A DNA stretch of 5,108 nucleotides. Origin: CAYMPW01 sp964558505 (GTDB lineage Archaea > Thermoplasmatota > Thermoplasmata > Methanomassiliicoccales > Methanomethylophilaceae). The notes beneath the pieces were generated by a model that had not been told where the DNA came from, made no database searches, and saw only the letters and a list, made by a program, of their open reading frames with translations. Made by a program: the position numbers and the translations under genes. Position 1 is the stretch's first letter; each line of letters starts with the position of its first letter. Location of the stretch: the NCBI GenBank assembly GCA_964558505.1, contig CAZLEI010000044.1, forward strand, positions 1-5,108, written 5' to 3'. Shown piece after piece: positions 1 to 5,108 of the stretch.

Positions 1-296
1 TGGATGTAATCGTTCTCCATCGACAGGCACTTCTTCGGGCACGACTCGACGCAGTACCCGCACTGGACGCACGACATCCTCATGATGGTCCATGTGCGCC
101 CGGCCTTGTCCACGGTTATCGAGCCGGTCGGGCACTTCTTGGAGCATATCCCGCACATGATGCACGAATCCTTGTCTATTCCGACGTGCCCGCGGGTGCG
201 CTCCTGGTACTCCCTCGCCACCTCCGGGTACCTCCTGGTGGACGGTCTTCCCGACACGTTGCCCAGGAGCAGGCGGCCGATCCTGAATGTTCCCAT
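1..296 (-). CDS. echF: Ech hydrogenase subunit EchF, 2x[4Fe4S] ferredoxin-like (3' end cut by window edge)
   Basis: This is the iron-sulfur subunit that, in Ech complexes, accepts electrons from reduced ferredoxin and passes them to EchC in the cytoplasmic arm. The frame was translated by hand from the ATG at 296-294. It stays open to the left edge, giving 98 complete residues plus two bases of the next codon. Two classical [4Fe4S] motifs are visible: CIMCGICSKKCP (Cys45, 48, 51, 55) and CVQCGYCVESCP (Cys76, 79, 82, 86). A further Cys lies at 90. The N-terminus (MGTFRIGRLLLGNVSGRPST) resembles NuoI/EchF proteins, which contact the membrane-side subunits before the cluster domain. The start is well supported: a strong GAGGTGA ribosome binding site overlaps the echE stop, which lies 4 nt upstream. 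Family members are usually somewhat over 100 residues, so probably only a few tens of residues are missing. Ech identity rests on the position after echE; alone, it could be any NuoI-like ferredoxin. Confidence 0.93.
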   Translation of the reverse strand, partial: MGTFRIGRLLLGNVSGRPSTRRYPEVAREYQERTRGHVGIDKDSCIMCGICSKKCPTGSITVDKAGRTWTIMRMSCVQCGYCVESCPKKCLSMENDYI

Positions 297-300
297 GATA

Positions 301-307
301 TCACCTC
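301..307 (-). promoter_or_regulatory. Ribosome binding site of echF, inside the echE stop region
   Basis: On the minus strand the sequence reads AGAGGTGATATCATG. GAGGTGA is a near-perfect match to the anti-Shine-Dalgarno of archaeal 16S rRNA. It comprises part of the last Glu codon, the last Arg codon and the TGA stop of echE. Its GAGG core lies 7 nt before the echF ATG, which fixes that start and suggests coupled translation of the catalytic and ferredoxin-like subunits. Confidence 0.8.
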
Positions 308-1383
308 TCTGTGCAGCTGACACAAGGGTCCAGCGTCAGAACGAGCATGGTGACGTCGTTCATCTGGCATCCCTGCAGCGCCTTCACCAGCACCGGTATG
401 TTCGCATTCGTCGGCGTCCTCACCCGGACGCGGTCCAGGTTCTTCGTGCCGTTCCCCCTGACGTAGTAGAAGGCGTCCCCCCGGGGCTGCTCCATCCTCA
501 TGACGAACTCCCCGGCCGGCGGGTTGCCCTTGACGGGCACGGACACGTCGCCGGCGGGCATCATGTCCGTCGCCGTTTCGATCATGTCGAAGGACTGGAA
601 CAGCTCGCCGATCCTGACCGCGCATCTCGCCGCGCAGTCCCCGTCCTTCTCCAGGACGGGCTCGAACCCGAGCTCCCTGTACCTGCCGATGCCGGAGCAC
701 CTGACGTCGTTGTTCAGCCCCGATCCCCTGGCCACCGGTCCCACCGCGCAGAGCTCCAGCGCCTCCTGGCGCGAGATCCTGCCGACCCCGTGCATCCTGC
801 TCCTCACCGAGGAGTCGTTCAGGAACACGTCGGCTATCCTCGAGACCTCTGGCCTCAGCTTCCTCACGGTGCCGGACACGGCGGCGACCATCTCCGGGGT
901 CAGGTCCTTCTTGAGGCCGCCGACCTTGGAGAACGACATTATCACCCTGCCGCCGGTGGTCATCTCGAACAGGTCCAGGACCTGCTCGCGGAGCCTCCAG
1001 CACTGCATGAACAGGCTCTCGAACCCCATCCCGTCCGCCAGGAGGCCCAGCCAGAGCAGGTGGCTGTGGACCCTCGACAGCTCGTGGAACACCGTGCGGA
1101 GGTACTCCGCCCGGTCCGGGACCTCGACGCCCATCAGCCCCTCCACCGCCGCGGTGTACCCCCAGCTGTGGCCGAAGCTGCATATCCCGCAGACCCTCTC
1201 CATGACGTAGGTCATGGCGTTGTAGTCGTAGGATTCCGCCAGCTTCTCCAGCCCGCGGTGTATGTACCCGATCGACGGCACCGCCCGCACGACGGTCTCG
1301 CCGTCCAGTTCCAGGTCCAGGTGTATCGGCTCCGGCAGCGCGGGATGCTGGGGTCCGAACGGTACCACCGTGGTCTTCCCCAT
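301..1383 (-). CDS. echE: Ech hydrogenase large (catalytic) subunit EchE, [NiFe] centre
   Basis: This is the 360-residue catalytic subunit of the group 4 [NiFe] hydrogenase, homologous to NuoD (49 kDa subunit) of complex I. It sits in the cytoplasmic arm and performs 2H+ + 2e- <=> H2. Both nickel-binding pairs are intact: the N-terminal RVCGIC (Cys65, Cys68, with His72 four residues on) and the C-terminal DPCVSC (Cys354, Cys357). Other family marks are FGPQHPALPEP at 9-19, the IGYIHRGLEKLAE region near 38-50, and SRVHSHLLWLG near 103-113. NuoD and FpoD lack these cysteine pairs, which separates this protein from them. The protein ends Thr-Glu-Arg directly after Cys357, so there is no C-terminal propeptide. 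The start is the ATG at 1383-1381, sharing one base with the echD stop (TGATG). AAGGGGGCGGAG lies just upstream. Longer versions of this frame run into echD and do not resemble the family. Confidence 0.97.
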   Translation of the reverse strand: MGKTTVVPFGPQHPALPEPIHLDLELDGETVVRAVPSIGYIHRGLEKLAESYDYNAMTYVMERVCGICSFGHSWGYTAAVEGLMGVEVPDRAEYLRTVFHELSRVHSHLLWLGLLADGMGFESLFMQCWRLREQVLDLFEMTTGGRVIMSFSKVGGLKKDLTPEMVAAVSGTVRKLRPEVSRIADVFLNDSSVRSRMHGVGRISRQEALELCAVGPVARGSGLNNDVRCSGIGRYRELGFEPVLEKDGDCAARCAVRIGELFQSFDMIETATDMMPAGDVSVPVKGNPPAGEFVMRMEQPRGDAFYYVRGNGTKNLDRVRVRTPTNANIPVLVKALQGCQMNDVTMLVLTLDPCVSCTER

Positions 1384-1760
1384 CACTCCGCCCCCTTGTC
1401 GGCCGGGGACGTCCTCCACGGCGTCGGCACCGACGTCCGGAAGAAGTTCCCCTTGTAATCCAGTTTCAGGTCCGTGAATGTCACGCCGAAGAGGTCGTGG
1501 ACCTCGTTCTCGTATATGAACGCGGGCCAGAACGACCCGGTTATACTGGGCACGGTCATGTCGTCCGGCACGGTCATCCTGAGGTTCCTGAGCCCCGTTC
1601 CGGTGTCGAAGGAGTACAGCAGGTCGGTCCTGCCGTCCTTCGATGTGGCGCATATCTGCTCCAGCCTGCATCCTGATCCTGCGAAGCCCTTCGCCGCCGC
1701 CTCTATCCCGGACACCTCGATGTCCGAGAAGTCCTGATCGTCATATGCCATGCCCATCAT
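1383..1760 (-). CDS. echD: Ech hydrogenase subunit EchD (NuoC-like)
   Basis: This 125-residue protein belongs to the NuoC / 30 kDa complex I family. It has no cofactor and is a structural part of the cytoplasmic arm that packs against the EchE/EchC catalytic pair. The diagnostic region is residues 73-93: ITGSFWPAFIYENEVHDLFG matches the NuoC pattern of an aromatic followed by E-x-E-V-(H/Y)-D-(L/M)-F-G, with Glu84, Glu86, His88, Asp89 and Phe91-Gly92. It is short compared with bacterial NuoC, as expected for Ech, where the C-terminal extension is missing. The N-terminus overlaps the 3' end of echC by about 20 bases. Two starts are possible. The ATG at 1760 has GAGG at 1771-1768, 7 nt away. The ATG at 1751 has GGGAG at 1765-1761, 9 nt away. 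I chose 1760, but the first three residues (MMG) are uncertain. The stop TGA shares one base with the echE start. Confidence 0.93.
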   Translation of the reverse strand: MMGMAYDDQDFSDIEVSGIEAAAKGFAGSGCRLEQICATSKDGRTDLLYSFDTGTGLRNLRMTVPDDMTVPSITGSFWPAFIYENEVHDLFGVTFTDLKLDYKGNFFRTSVPTPWRTSPADKGAE

Positions 1761-2208
1761 CTCCCGTCCTCTTCCCGTTCATCATCCTCTCCTTCTCCTC
1801 CAATGCCGACAGGCCCCTGACGACACCGTCGATTATGGCCTCCGGCCTCGCCGCGCAGCCCGGGACGTAGACGTCCACGGGTATGGTGGTGTCCACTCCG
1901 CCCATGACGTTGTAGCATCTTCTGAAGATCCCGCCGCTGCAGGCGCATATGCCCACCGCGATCACCACCTTCGGGTCCGGCATCTGGTCGTATATCTGCT
2001 TCACCACGCTGCGGTTCCTCTCGTTGACCGACCCGGTCACCAGGAACAGGTCCGCTTGCTTCGGGTCCCCGGTGTTGATTATGCCGAACCTCTCGATGTC
2101 GTACAGCGGGGTCAGGCATGCCAGCACCTCGATGTCGCAGCCGTTGCAGCTGGACCCGTCGTAGTGTATCATCCAAGGGGACCTCGTCAGGCGCGACCTC
2201 TGTCTCAT
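1741..2208 (-). CDS. echC: Ech hydrogenase small subunit EchC (NuoB-like, proximal [4Fe4S] cluster)
   Basis: This is the hydrogenase small subunit, homologous to NuoB (PSST). It carries the [4Fe4S] cluster closest to the Ni-Fe site and links EchF to EchE. Numbered from the ATG at 2208 (155 residues), the likely cluster ligands are Cys21 and Cys24 (SSCNGCDIE), Cys88 (VGICACSGG) and Cys118 (VPGCAARPE). PDPKVVIAVG before Cys88, VDVYVPGC, and ARPEAIIDGV after Cys118 are all typical of the family. The second Cys of CxxC is in the Ech/hydrogenase spacing, not the adjacent CC of NuoB. Additional cysteines lie at 31, 90 and 98. The start is ambiguous. The ATG at 2208 has a clear GGGAG 8 nt upstream (2221-2217). 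The tandem ATGs at 2226 and 2223 overlap the echB stop but lack a good binding site and would add six or five residues. The open frame extends far upstream inside echB; that part is a shadow. The 3' end overlaps echD by 20 bases. Confidence 0.94.
   Translation of the reverse strand: MRQRSRLTRSPWMIHYDGSSCNGCDIEVLACLTPLYDIERFGIINTGDPKQADLFLVTGSVNERNRSVVKQIYDQMPDPKVVIAVGICACSGGIFRRCYNVMGGVDTTIPVDVYVPGCAARPEAIIDGVVRGLSALEEKERMMNGKRTGDDGHGI
1761..1771 (-). promoter_or_regulatory. Ribosome binding site of echD, within the echC coding end
   Basis: The minus strand reads GAGGACGGGAG directly before ATGATGGGCATG. It contains two Shine-Dalgarno cores: GAGG suits the ATG at 1760 (7 nt) and GGGAG suits the ATG at 1751 (9 nt). 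It therefore supports initiation here but does not decide between the two. It lies inside the coding 3' end of echC. Confidence 0.6.
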
Positions 2209-2216
2209 CTTGCCGT

Positions 2217-2221
2217 CTCCC
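2217..2221 (-). promoter_or_regulatory. Likely ribosome binding site of echC
   Basis: GGGAG on the minus strand lies 8 nt before the ATG at 2208. It is the reason for choosing this start over the tandem ATGs at 2226 and 2223, which have only weak matches upstream (GATGCTGGT). It overlaps those ATGs, so if they were used this motif would be coding. Confidence 0.55.
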
Positions 2222-2222
2222 A

Positions 2223-3101
2223 TCATACCACCAGCATCAATACTGCGACGTTCAGCACGCCGAGGGCCATCGCGACGGCCCAGGAGCTCTTGAGCAGGGT
2301 CTGCCACTTCATCCTGGCGAAGCTGTTGTCTATGAAAGTCTCCAGGAAGAACGCGGACATGCTGACCGCGATGCCCAGGGCCGCCCCCCACACGGTCCCG
2401 TCGCAGAAGAACAGGAACACTATGCCCAGGAGGAGGATGTTCTCGTACCAGTGGGCGACCTCGATCATCGCCAGCGACCTGCCCGAGAACTCTGTCGTGA
2501 GGCCCTTCACCAGGTCCTGATGGGCGTGGTGGGCCATGCTCAGGTCGAACGGCGACTTCCTGAACTTTATCGTCAATATGAACAGGTACCCGACGAACAC
2601 GCCCGCGAGGCTCAGTAGCGGCATGCGGCCGGAGGCGGCTATGTCGGCCGCGTTGTAGCTCCCGCACGCCAGGTACAGGCCGATCACGGCCAGGAGCAGC
2701 ATGGGCTCGTACGCCATGATCTGGTACATCTCCCTGCTCGCCCCTATCTGCGGGTACGGGGAATCGGTGGAATAGGCCGCCAGCACCAGGAACGTGTTGG
2801 ACAGCGTGAGCGTGAACACCGTGAGCAGCAGGTCGCCGCCGGAGAAGAATATGCAGCCGGAGATGACCGCGAACAGCAGGAAGCATCCGATGTAGAAGTC
2901 CTGCGCCCGGTTCACGGCGGTGCGGTCCTTGACCAGCAGCTTCCTCAGGTCGTAGTACGGCTGGAGGATCGGGGGGCCGATCCTGCTCTGGAGCCTCGCG
3001 CTCAGCTTCCTGTCCGCGCCGGCCAGGAGCATCCCGGCCACAGGTGCGGCGGCCACGAACACGATCGCGCCTATCAACGAGGCGACCGTCCCGTCGATCA
3101 C
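2223..3101 (-). CDS. echB: Ech hydrogenase membrane subunit EchB (NuoH-like)
   Basis: This 292-residue integral membrane protein of the NuoH/ND1 family joins the cytoplasmic hydrogenase arm to the antiporter-like EchA and forms part of the ion path. About eight hydrophobic segments are visible, near residues 8-28, 70-88, 91-109, 130-147, 161-180, 221-233, 236-254 and 273-292. Family motifs are clear: ARLQSRIGPPILQPYYDLRK at 35-54 (first cytoplasmic loop), GASREMYQIMAYEP at 120-133, and KSPFDLSMAHHAHQDLVKG at 182-200, followed by TEFSGRSLAM with its conserved acidic residue. These charged loops line the interface to the NuoB/NuoD-like subunits in homologous structures. The start codon is GTG (3101-3099), and it overlaps the echA stop as GTGA. 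No alternative ATG lies near the family N-terminus, and a G-rich stretch (GGGGGTGGC) precedes it. The length is normal for EchB. Confidence 0.96.
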   Translation of the reverse strand: MIDGTVASLIGAIVFVAAAPVAGMLLAGADRKLSARLQSRIGPPILQPYYDLRKLLVKDRTAVNRAQDFYIGCFLLFAVISGCIFFSGGDLLLTVFTLTLSNTFLVLAAYSTDSPYPQIGASREMYQIMAYEPMLLLAVIGLYLACGSYNAADIAASGRMPLLSLAGVFVGYLFILTIKFRKSPFDLSMAHHAHQDLVKGLTTEFSGRSLAMIEVAHWYENILLLGIVFLFFCDGTVWGAALGIAVSMSAFFLETFIDNSFARMKWQTLLKSSWAVAMALGVLNVAVLMLVV

Positions 3102-5017
3102 AGCGCCACCCCCGTCGCCGACAGTACCAGAGCGACGGCGATCGTCACGGCGGCCACGACGGTGCCGACCGTGCAGATCCTCTTCTCGCCGAACCAGCTC
3201 TCAAGGTACCAGTTCCTCAGCGCGACCCCGACGTCGTCGCCCATGGACCCGCTGAAGGAAGCGTTGCTGCCCGTGTTTATGCCGCACATGTACTTGTCGA
3301 CCGTCCTGCTCTTGCCCCTGTTGAAGAACGGCACGGCCACTATCAACATCAGAGCCAGCATCGCCAGCAGGATGTACGCGTTGCCGCTTCCGAACACCGA
3401 GGCTATGAGATCAGCCGGAATCCCGAACGCCGCAGATATGTACGGCGATATGACATGCTCGGATATCAGCGGGAACGCGAAGCAGACGCCGACTACCAAG
3501 GCGGCGAGGATTCCCAGGACGAACCATTCCTCCCTGCGCACGGTACCCTCGACGTTCTCGCCGTTGACGACGACGGCCGTCATCTTGCCCAGCCATTTCA
3601 TCCAGTAGAACGCCGTCACCGCGCTGCCGAAGCAGATGCAGATTATCAGCAGTATGTTGCCCGTGTCCACGAAGGCGGTCATCGCCGCCCACTTGGAGAT
3701 CAGCATCCCGAACGGCGCCAGGAACATCCCGGCTATGCCCAGTATCATCACCGCGGCCAGCTTCGGCATCCGCACGAACAGCCCGTCCATGTCCTCGATG
3801 TCCCTGCTGCCGACATGGTGCTCCGCCGTCCCCACGCACAGGAAGAGCAGGGACTTGGTCACCGAATGGAACACGAGCAGCATGATGCCCGCCCACATGG
3901 CCTCGTACGTCCCGATGCCCCCGCAGCAGACTATCAGCCCGAGGTTCGCGACCGTGGAATATGCCAGCACCCTCTTCGCGTTGCTCTGGGACACGGCGGC
4001 CATGGATGCGAGGAGGAACGTCACCGCTCCGACGATCATGACCATCTCCCCCGATGCGTTGACCCCCATCAGCGGGGACATCTTCAGCACCAGGAACACC
4101 CCCGCCTTGACCATGGTCGAAGAATGCAGGAGGGCGGAGACCGGCGTCGGCGCGACCATGGCGCCCAGGAGCCAGCTGTGGAACGGCATCTGGGCGGCCT
4201 TCACCATGCCCGCCAGTGCCAGAAGGGACACGGGTATGAGCATGGATGCACCGGCCAGCCCGGTGGATATCATGACATCGAGCTCGACTATCCCGTAGGT
4301 CAGTCCCAGATATACGATTGCGGCGACGAATGCAAGCCCGCCGACCAGGTTCAGCGTCAATTGGAGGAAGGCGTTCTTCACGGCCTCCCCGGTGCCGGTG
4401 TAACCAATCAGGAAGAAGGAGCAGAGGGTGGTCACCTCCCAGAAGAAGAACATCCATGACAGGTTGTTGGATGTCACTATACCGAACATCGCCGATAGGA
4501 ACACGAATATCAGGAAGAAGAACCATGGCCTCCTGTCCGCCTCGCCGGCATGCTGCTCCACGTGGTCGCGCATGTACCCGACGGCGTACACCGCGGTCAG
4601 GCTGCCGATGATCCCGATGATCAGTATCATGATGATGGAGAGCTCGTCGACGTACATGTCGTGGGAGACGGCGATGCCGTGCCCGGCGGTCAGCTCGAAC
4701 CAGATCATAAGCGGGGTCTGCACCAGAGCGAGCACGCACACGGCGTACTTCCTGTGCTTGATGCCGAGGTACACGATCGCCCCACAGAAAATGAGCTCCG
4801 CGACGATCATCGCCGTGTTCACAAGACCGCTGTCCAAGGCGAACATGGTCGTCCCCCTGCCTAAGTACAGGATAGCGACCGACAGTGACAGCACGGCGAC
4901 GGCCGATGCCGAGATCTTTACCACGGCTCCCCTGAGCCTGTCGTCCTTCACGACCAATAGGATCAAAGCTGTGACGAGAGGAAGAAGGATCAGCACGACG
5001 ATAGGGTTCATAACCAC
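3098..5017 (-). CDS. echA: Ech hydrogenase membrane subunit EchA (NuoL/ND5 antiporter-like)
   Basis: This is the large ion-translocating subunit of the complex, homologous to NuoL/MrpA-type antiporters, with about 16 or more membrane segments. Residues are numbered from the Met at 5011 (637 residues). Proton-channel residues typical of the family are visible: Glu192 in FFFWEVTTLCSFFLIGY, Lys271 in GMVKAAQMPFHSWL, His296 and Lys303 in LLHSSTMVKAGVF, and Lys386 in FHSVTKSLLFL. AKRVLAYSTVANLG at 345-358 is another antiporter-family mark. After the core come a segment near 546-563, a soluble stretch (DKYMCGINTG near 572-581, then GSMGDDVGVALRNWYLE) and a last membrane helix at 613-632. This tail is what I would expect of EchA-type proteins. 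The start is uncertain by two codons: GTG at 5017 has GGAGG 8 nt upstream, while ATG at 5011 has it 14 nt upstream, so I chose GTG. A GTG at 5068 in the same frame would add an atypical charged extension. EchA is the only antiporter-like subunit, as usual for Ech. Confidence 0.95.
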   Translation of the reverse strand: MVMNPIVVLILLPLVTALILLVVKDDRLRGAVVKISASAVAVLSLSVAILYLGRGTTMFALDSGLVNTAMIVAELIFCGAIVYLGIKHRKYAVCVLALVQTPLMIWFELTAGHGIAVSHDMYVDELSIIMILIIGIIGSLTAVYAVGYMRDHVEQHAGEADRRPWFFFLIFVFLSAMFGIVTSNNLSWMFFFWEVTTLCSFFLIGYTGTGEAVKNAFLQLTLNLVGGLAFVAAIVYLGLTYGIVELDVMISTGLAGASMLIPVSLLALAGMVKAAQMPFHSWLLGAMVAPTPVSALLHSSTMVKAGVFLVLKMSPLMGVNASGEMVMIVGAVTFLLASMAAVSQSNAKRVLAYSTVANLGLIVCCGGIGTYEAMWAGIMLLVFHSVTKSLLFLCVGTAEHHVGSRDIEDMDGLFVRMPKLAAVMILGIAGMFLAPFGMLISKWAAMTAFVDTGNILLIICICFGSAVTAFYWMKWLGKMTAVVVNGENVEGTVRREEWFVLGILAALVVGVCFAFPLISEHVISPYISAAFGIPADLIASVFGSGNAYILLAMLALMLIVAVPFFNRGKSRTVDKYMCGINTGSNASFSGSMGDDVGVALRNWYLESWFGEKRICTVGTVVAAVTIAVALVLSATGVAL

Positions 5018-5025
5018 CTTGATTC

Positions 5026-5030
5026 CCTCC
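5026..5030 (-). promoter_or_regulatory. Likely ribosome binding site of echA
   Basis: GGAGG on the minus strand is 8 nt before the GTG at 5017 and 14 nt before the ATG at 5011. The usual spacing favours the GTG. A second weaker match (GGTGG) sits only 2 nt before the ATG, too close to be effective. If transcription starts about 25 nt after the TATA-like box at 5043-5050, the message would begin at or after this motif, and the site would not be used. Confidence 0.5.
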
Positions 5031-5042
5031 ACGCGATGTCCG

Positions 5043-5050
5043 GTTAAATA
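5043..5050 (-). promoter_or_regulatory. Possible archaeal TATA box of the ech operon
   Basis: The minus strand reads GATAGGTATTTAACCGG; the AT-rich core TATTTAAC stands out in GC-rich surroundings and resembles an archaeal TATA box. It is the only such element in the roughly 90 bases upstream of echA. A start about 25 nt downstream would fall near 5018-5025, right at the echA start codon, giving a leaderless or very short leader. No good BRE (purine-AA type) is seen next to it. The call depends on the organism being archaeal. Confidence 0.35.
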
Positions 5051-5064
5051 CCTATCATGCCGAC

Positions 5065-5081
5065 TCACGGCGAGGTCACGG
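5065..5081 (-). repeat. Short direct repeat upstream of the putative ech promoter
   Basis: CCGTGA occurs twice on the minus strand (5081-5076 and 5070-5065), offset by 11 bp, about one helical turn, just upstream of the TATA-like box. The placement would suit an activator or regulator half-site pair, but a six-base repeat can easily arise by chance, and no known regulator is recognised. Confidence 0.25.
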
Positions 5082-5108
5082 CCAGCGCCCGGAACGCAAC
5101 TCGGTTCG

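Noticed and set aside
82..1458. Long plus-strand open frame of about 458 codons opposite echE and echD
   Set aside because: It is antisense to two clearly recognised genes, and its translation is rich in His, Arg, Pro and Asp with no family motif. This is the typical shadow of a GC-rich gene with GC-biased third positions.
2227..2886. Upstream extension of the echC frame into echB, which could suggest a long fusion protein
   Set aside because: This stretch is the alternative frame of echB, with no hydrophobic or domain pattern of its own. Normal NuoB-like sequence begins only after about 2208.
3044..4459. Plus-strand open frame of about 471 codons opposite echA
   Set aside because: Low-complexity composition (His, Arg, Asp, Gln) opposite a well-supported membrane protein; no signal of a real gene or of a plus-strand promoter.
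3411..4739. Minus-strand open frame of about 442 codons inside echA in another frame
   Set aside because: Arg/Gly/His-rich translation and complete overlap with the EchA frame, which carries the conserved antiporter residues. It is a frame shadow.
5018..5068. Possible N-terminal extension of EchA from a GTG at 5068
   Set aside because: It would add a charged stretch (SRHDRYLTGHRVEGIK) before the first membrane helix, pass through the TATA-like box and GGAGG, and is unlike the short N-termini expected of this family.
1..5108. Search for an undescribed system, mobile element, CRISPR array, tRNA or terminator
   Set aside because: The window is almost fully accounted for by a standard echABCDEF operon. 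No repeats with spacers, inverted-repeat ends, transposase motifs, tRNA-like folds or T-rich terminators were noticed by eye.

Overview
The window holds one complete transcriptional module, all on the minus strand: the gene cluster of a membrane-bound, energy-converting [NiFe] hydrogenase of the Ech type (group 4). Reading right to left (5' to 3' on the minus strand) the order is echA (about 5017-3098), echB (3101-2223), echC (about 2208-1741), echD (1760-1383), echE (1383-301) and echF (296 to the left edge, cut off). This is the canonical ABCDEF order. Five genes are complete; echF lacks its 3' end. There is no gene-free stretch over 300 bases. The only non-coding DNA is about 90 bases upstream of echA, which holds a weak TATA-like box and a short direct repeat.

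The genes form one enzyme. EchA (antiporter-like, NuoL/ND5 family) and EchB (NuoH family) form the membrane arm. EchC (NuoB-like, one [4Fe4S] cluster), EchD (NuoC-like), EchE (NuoD-like, [NiFe] centre) and EchF (two [4Fe4S] clusters) form the cytoplasmic arm. In characterised Ech enzymes, electrons pass from reduced ferredoxin through EchF and EchC to the Ni-Fe site in EchE, where protons are reduced to H2. This is coupled to ion translocation through EchA/EchB, and the reaction is reversible. EchE keeps both Cys pairs that bind nickel (RVCGIC and DPCVSC), so this is predicted to be a real hydrogenase, not the Fpo or Nuo relative that has lost nickel.

The DNA is GC-rich (roughly 60% by eye), with frequent AGG (Arg) and ATA (Ile) codons and Shine-Dalgarno sequences of the GAGGTGA type. 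Together with the close resemblance to methanogen Ech subunits, this suggests a GC-rich euryarchaeon. A methanogen such as a Methanosarcina or Methanomassiliicoccales relative is plausible, but I cannot fix the taxon without a database search. All five visible stop codons are TGA. The genes are tightly packed, with junctions of 4 nt overlap, about 14 nt gap (or overlap, depending on the echC start), about 20 nt overlap, 1 nt overlap and 4 nt gap, so translational coupling is likely. I found no mobile element, CRISPR array, RNA gene or undescribed system. The most interesting points are the EchE C-terminus, which ends exactly where other hydrogenases are cleaved, and the use of its last codons as the ribosome binding site of echF.
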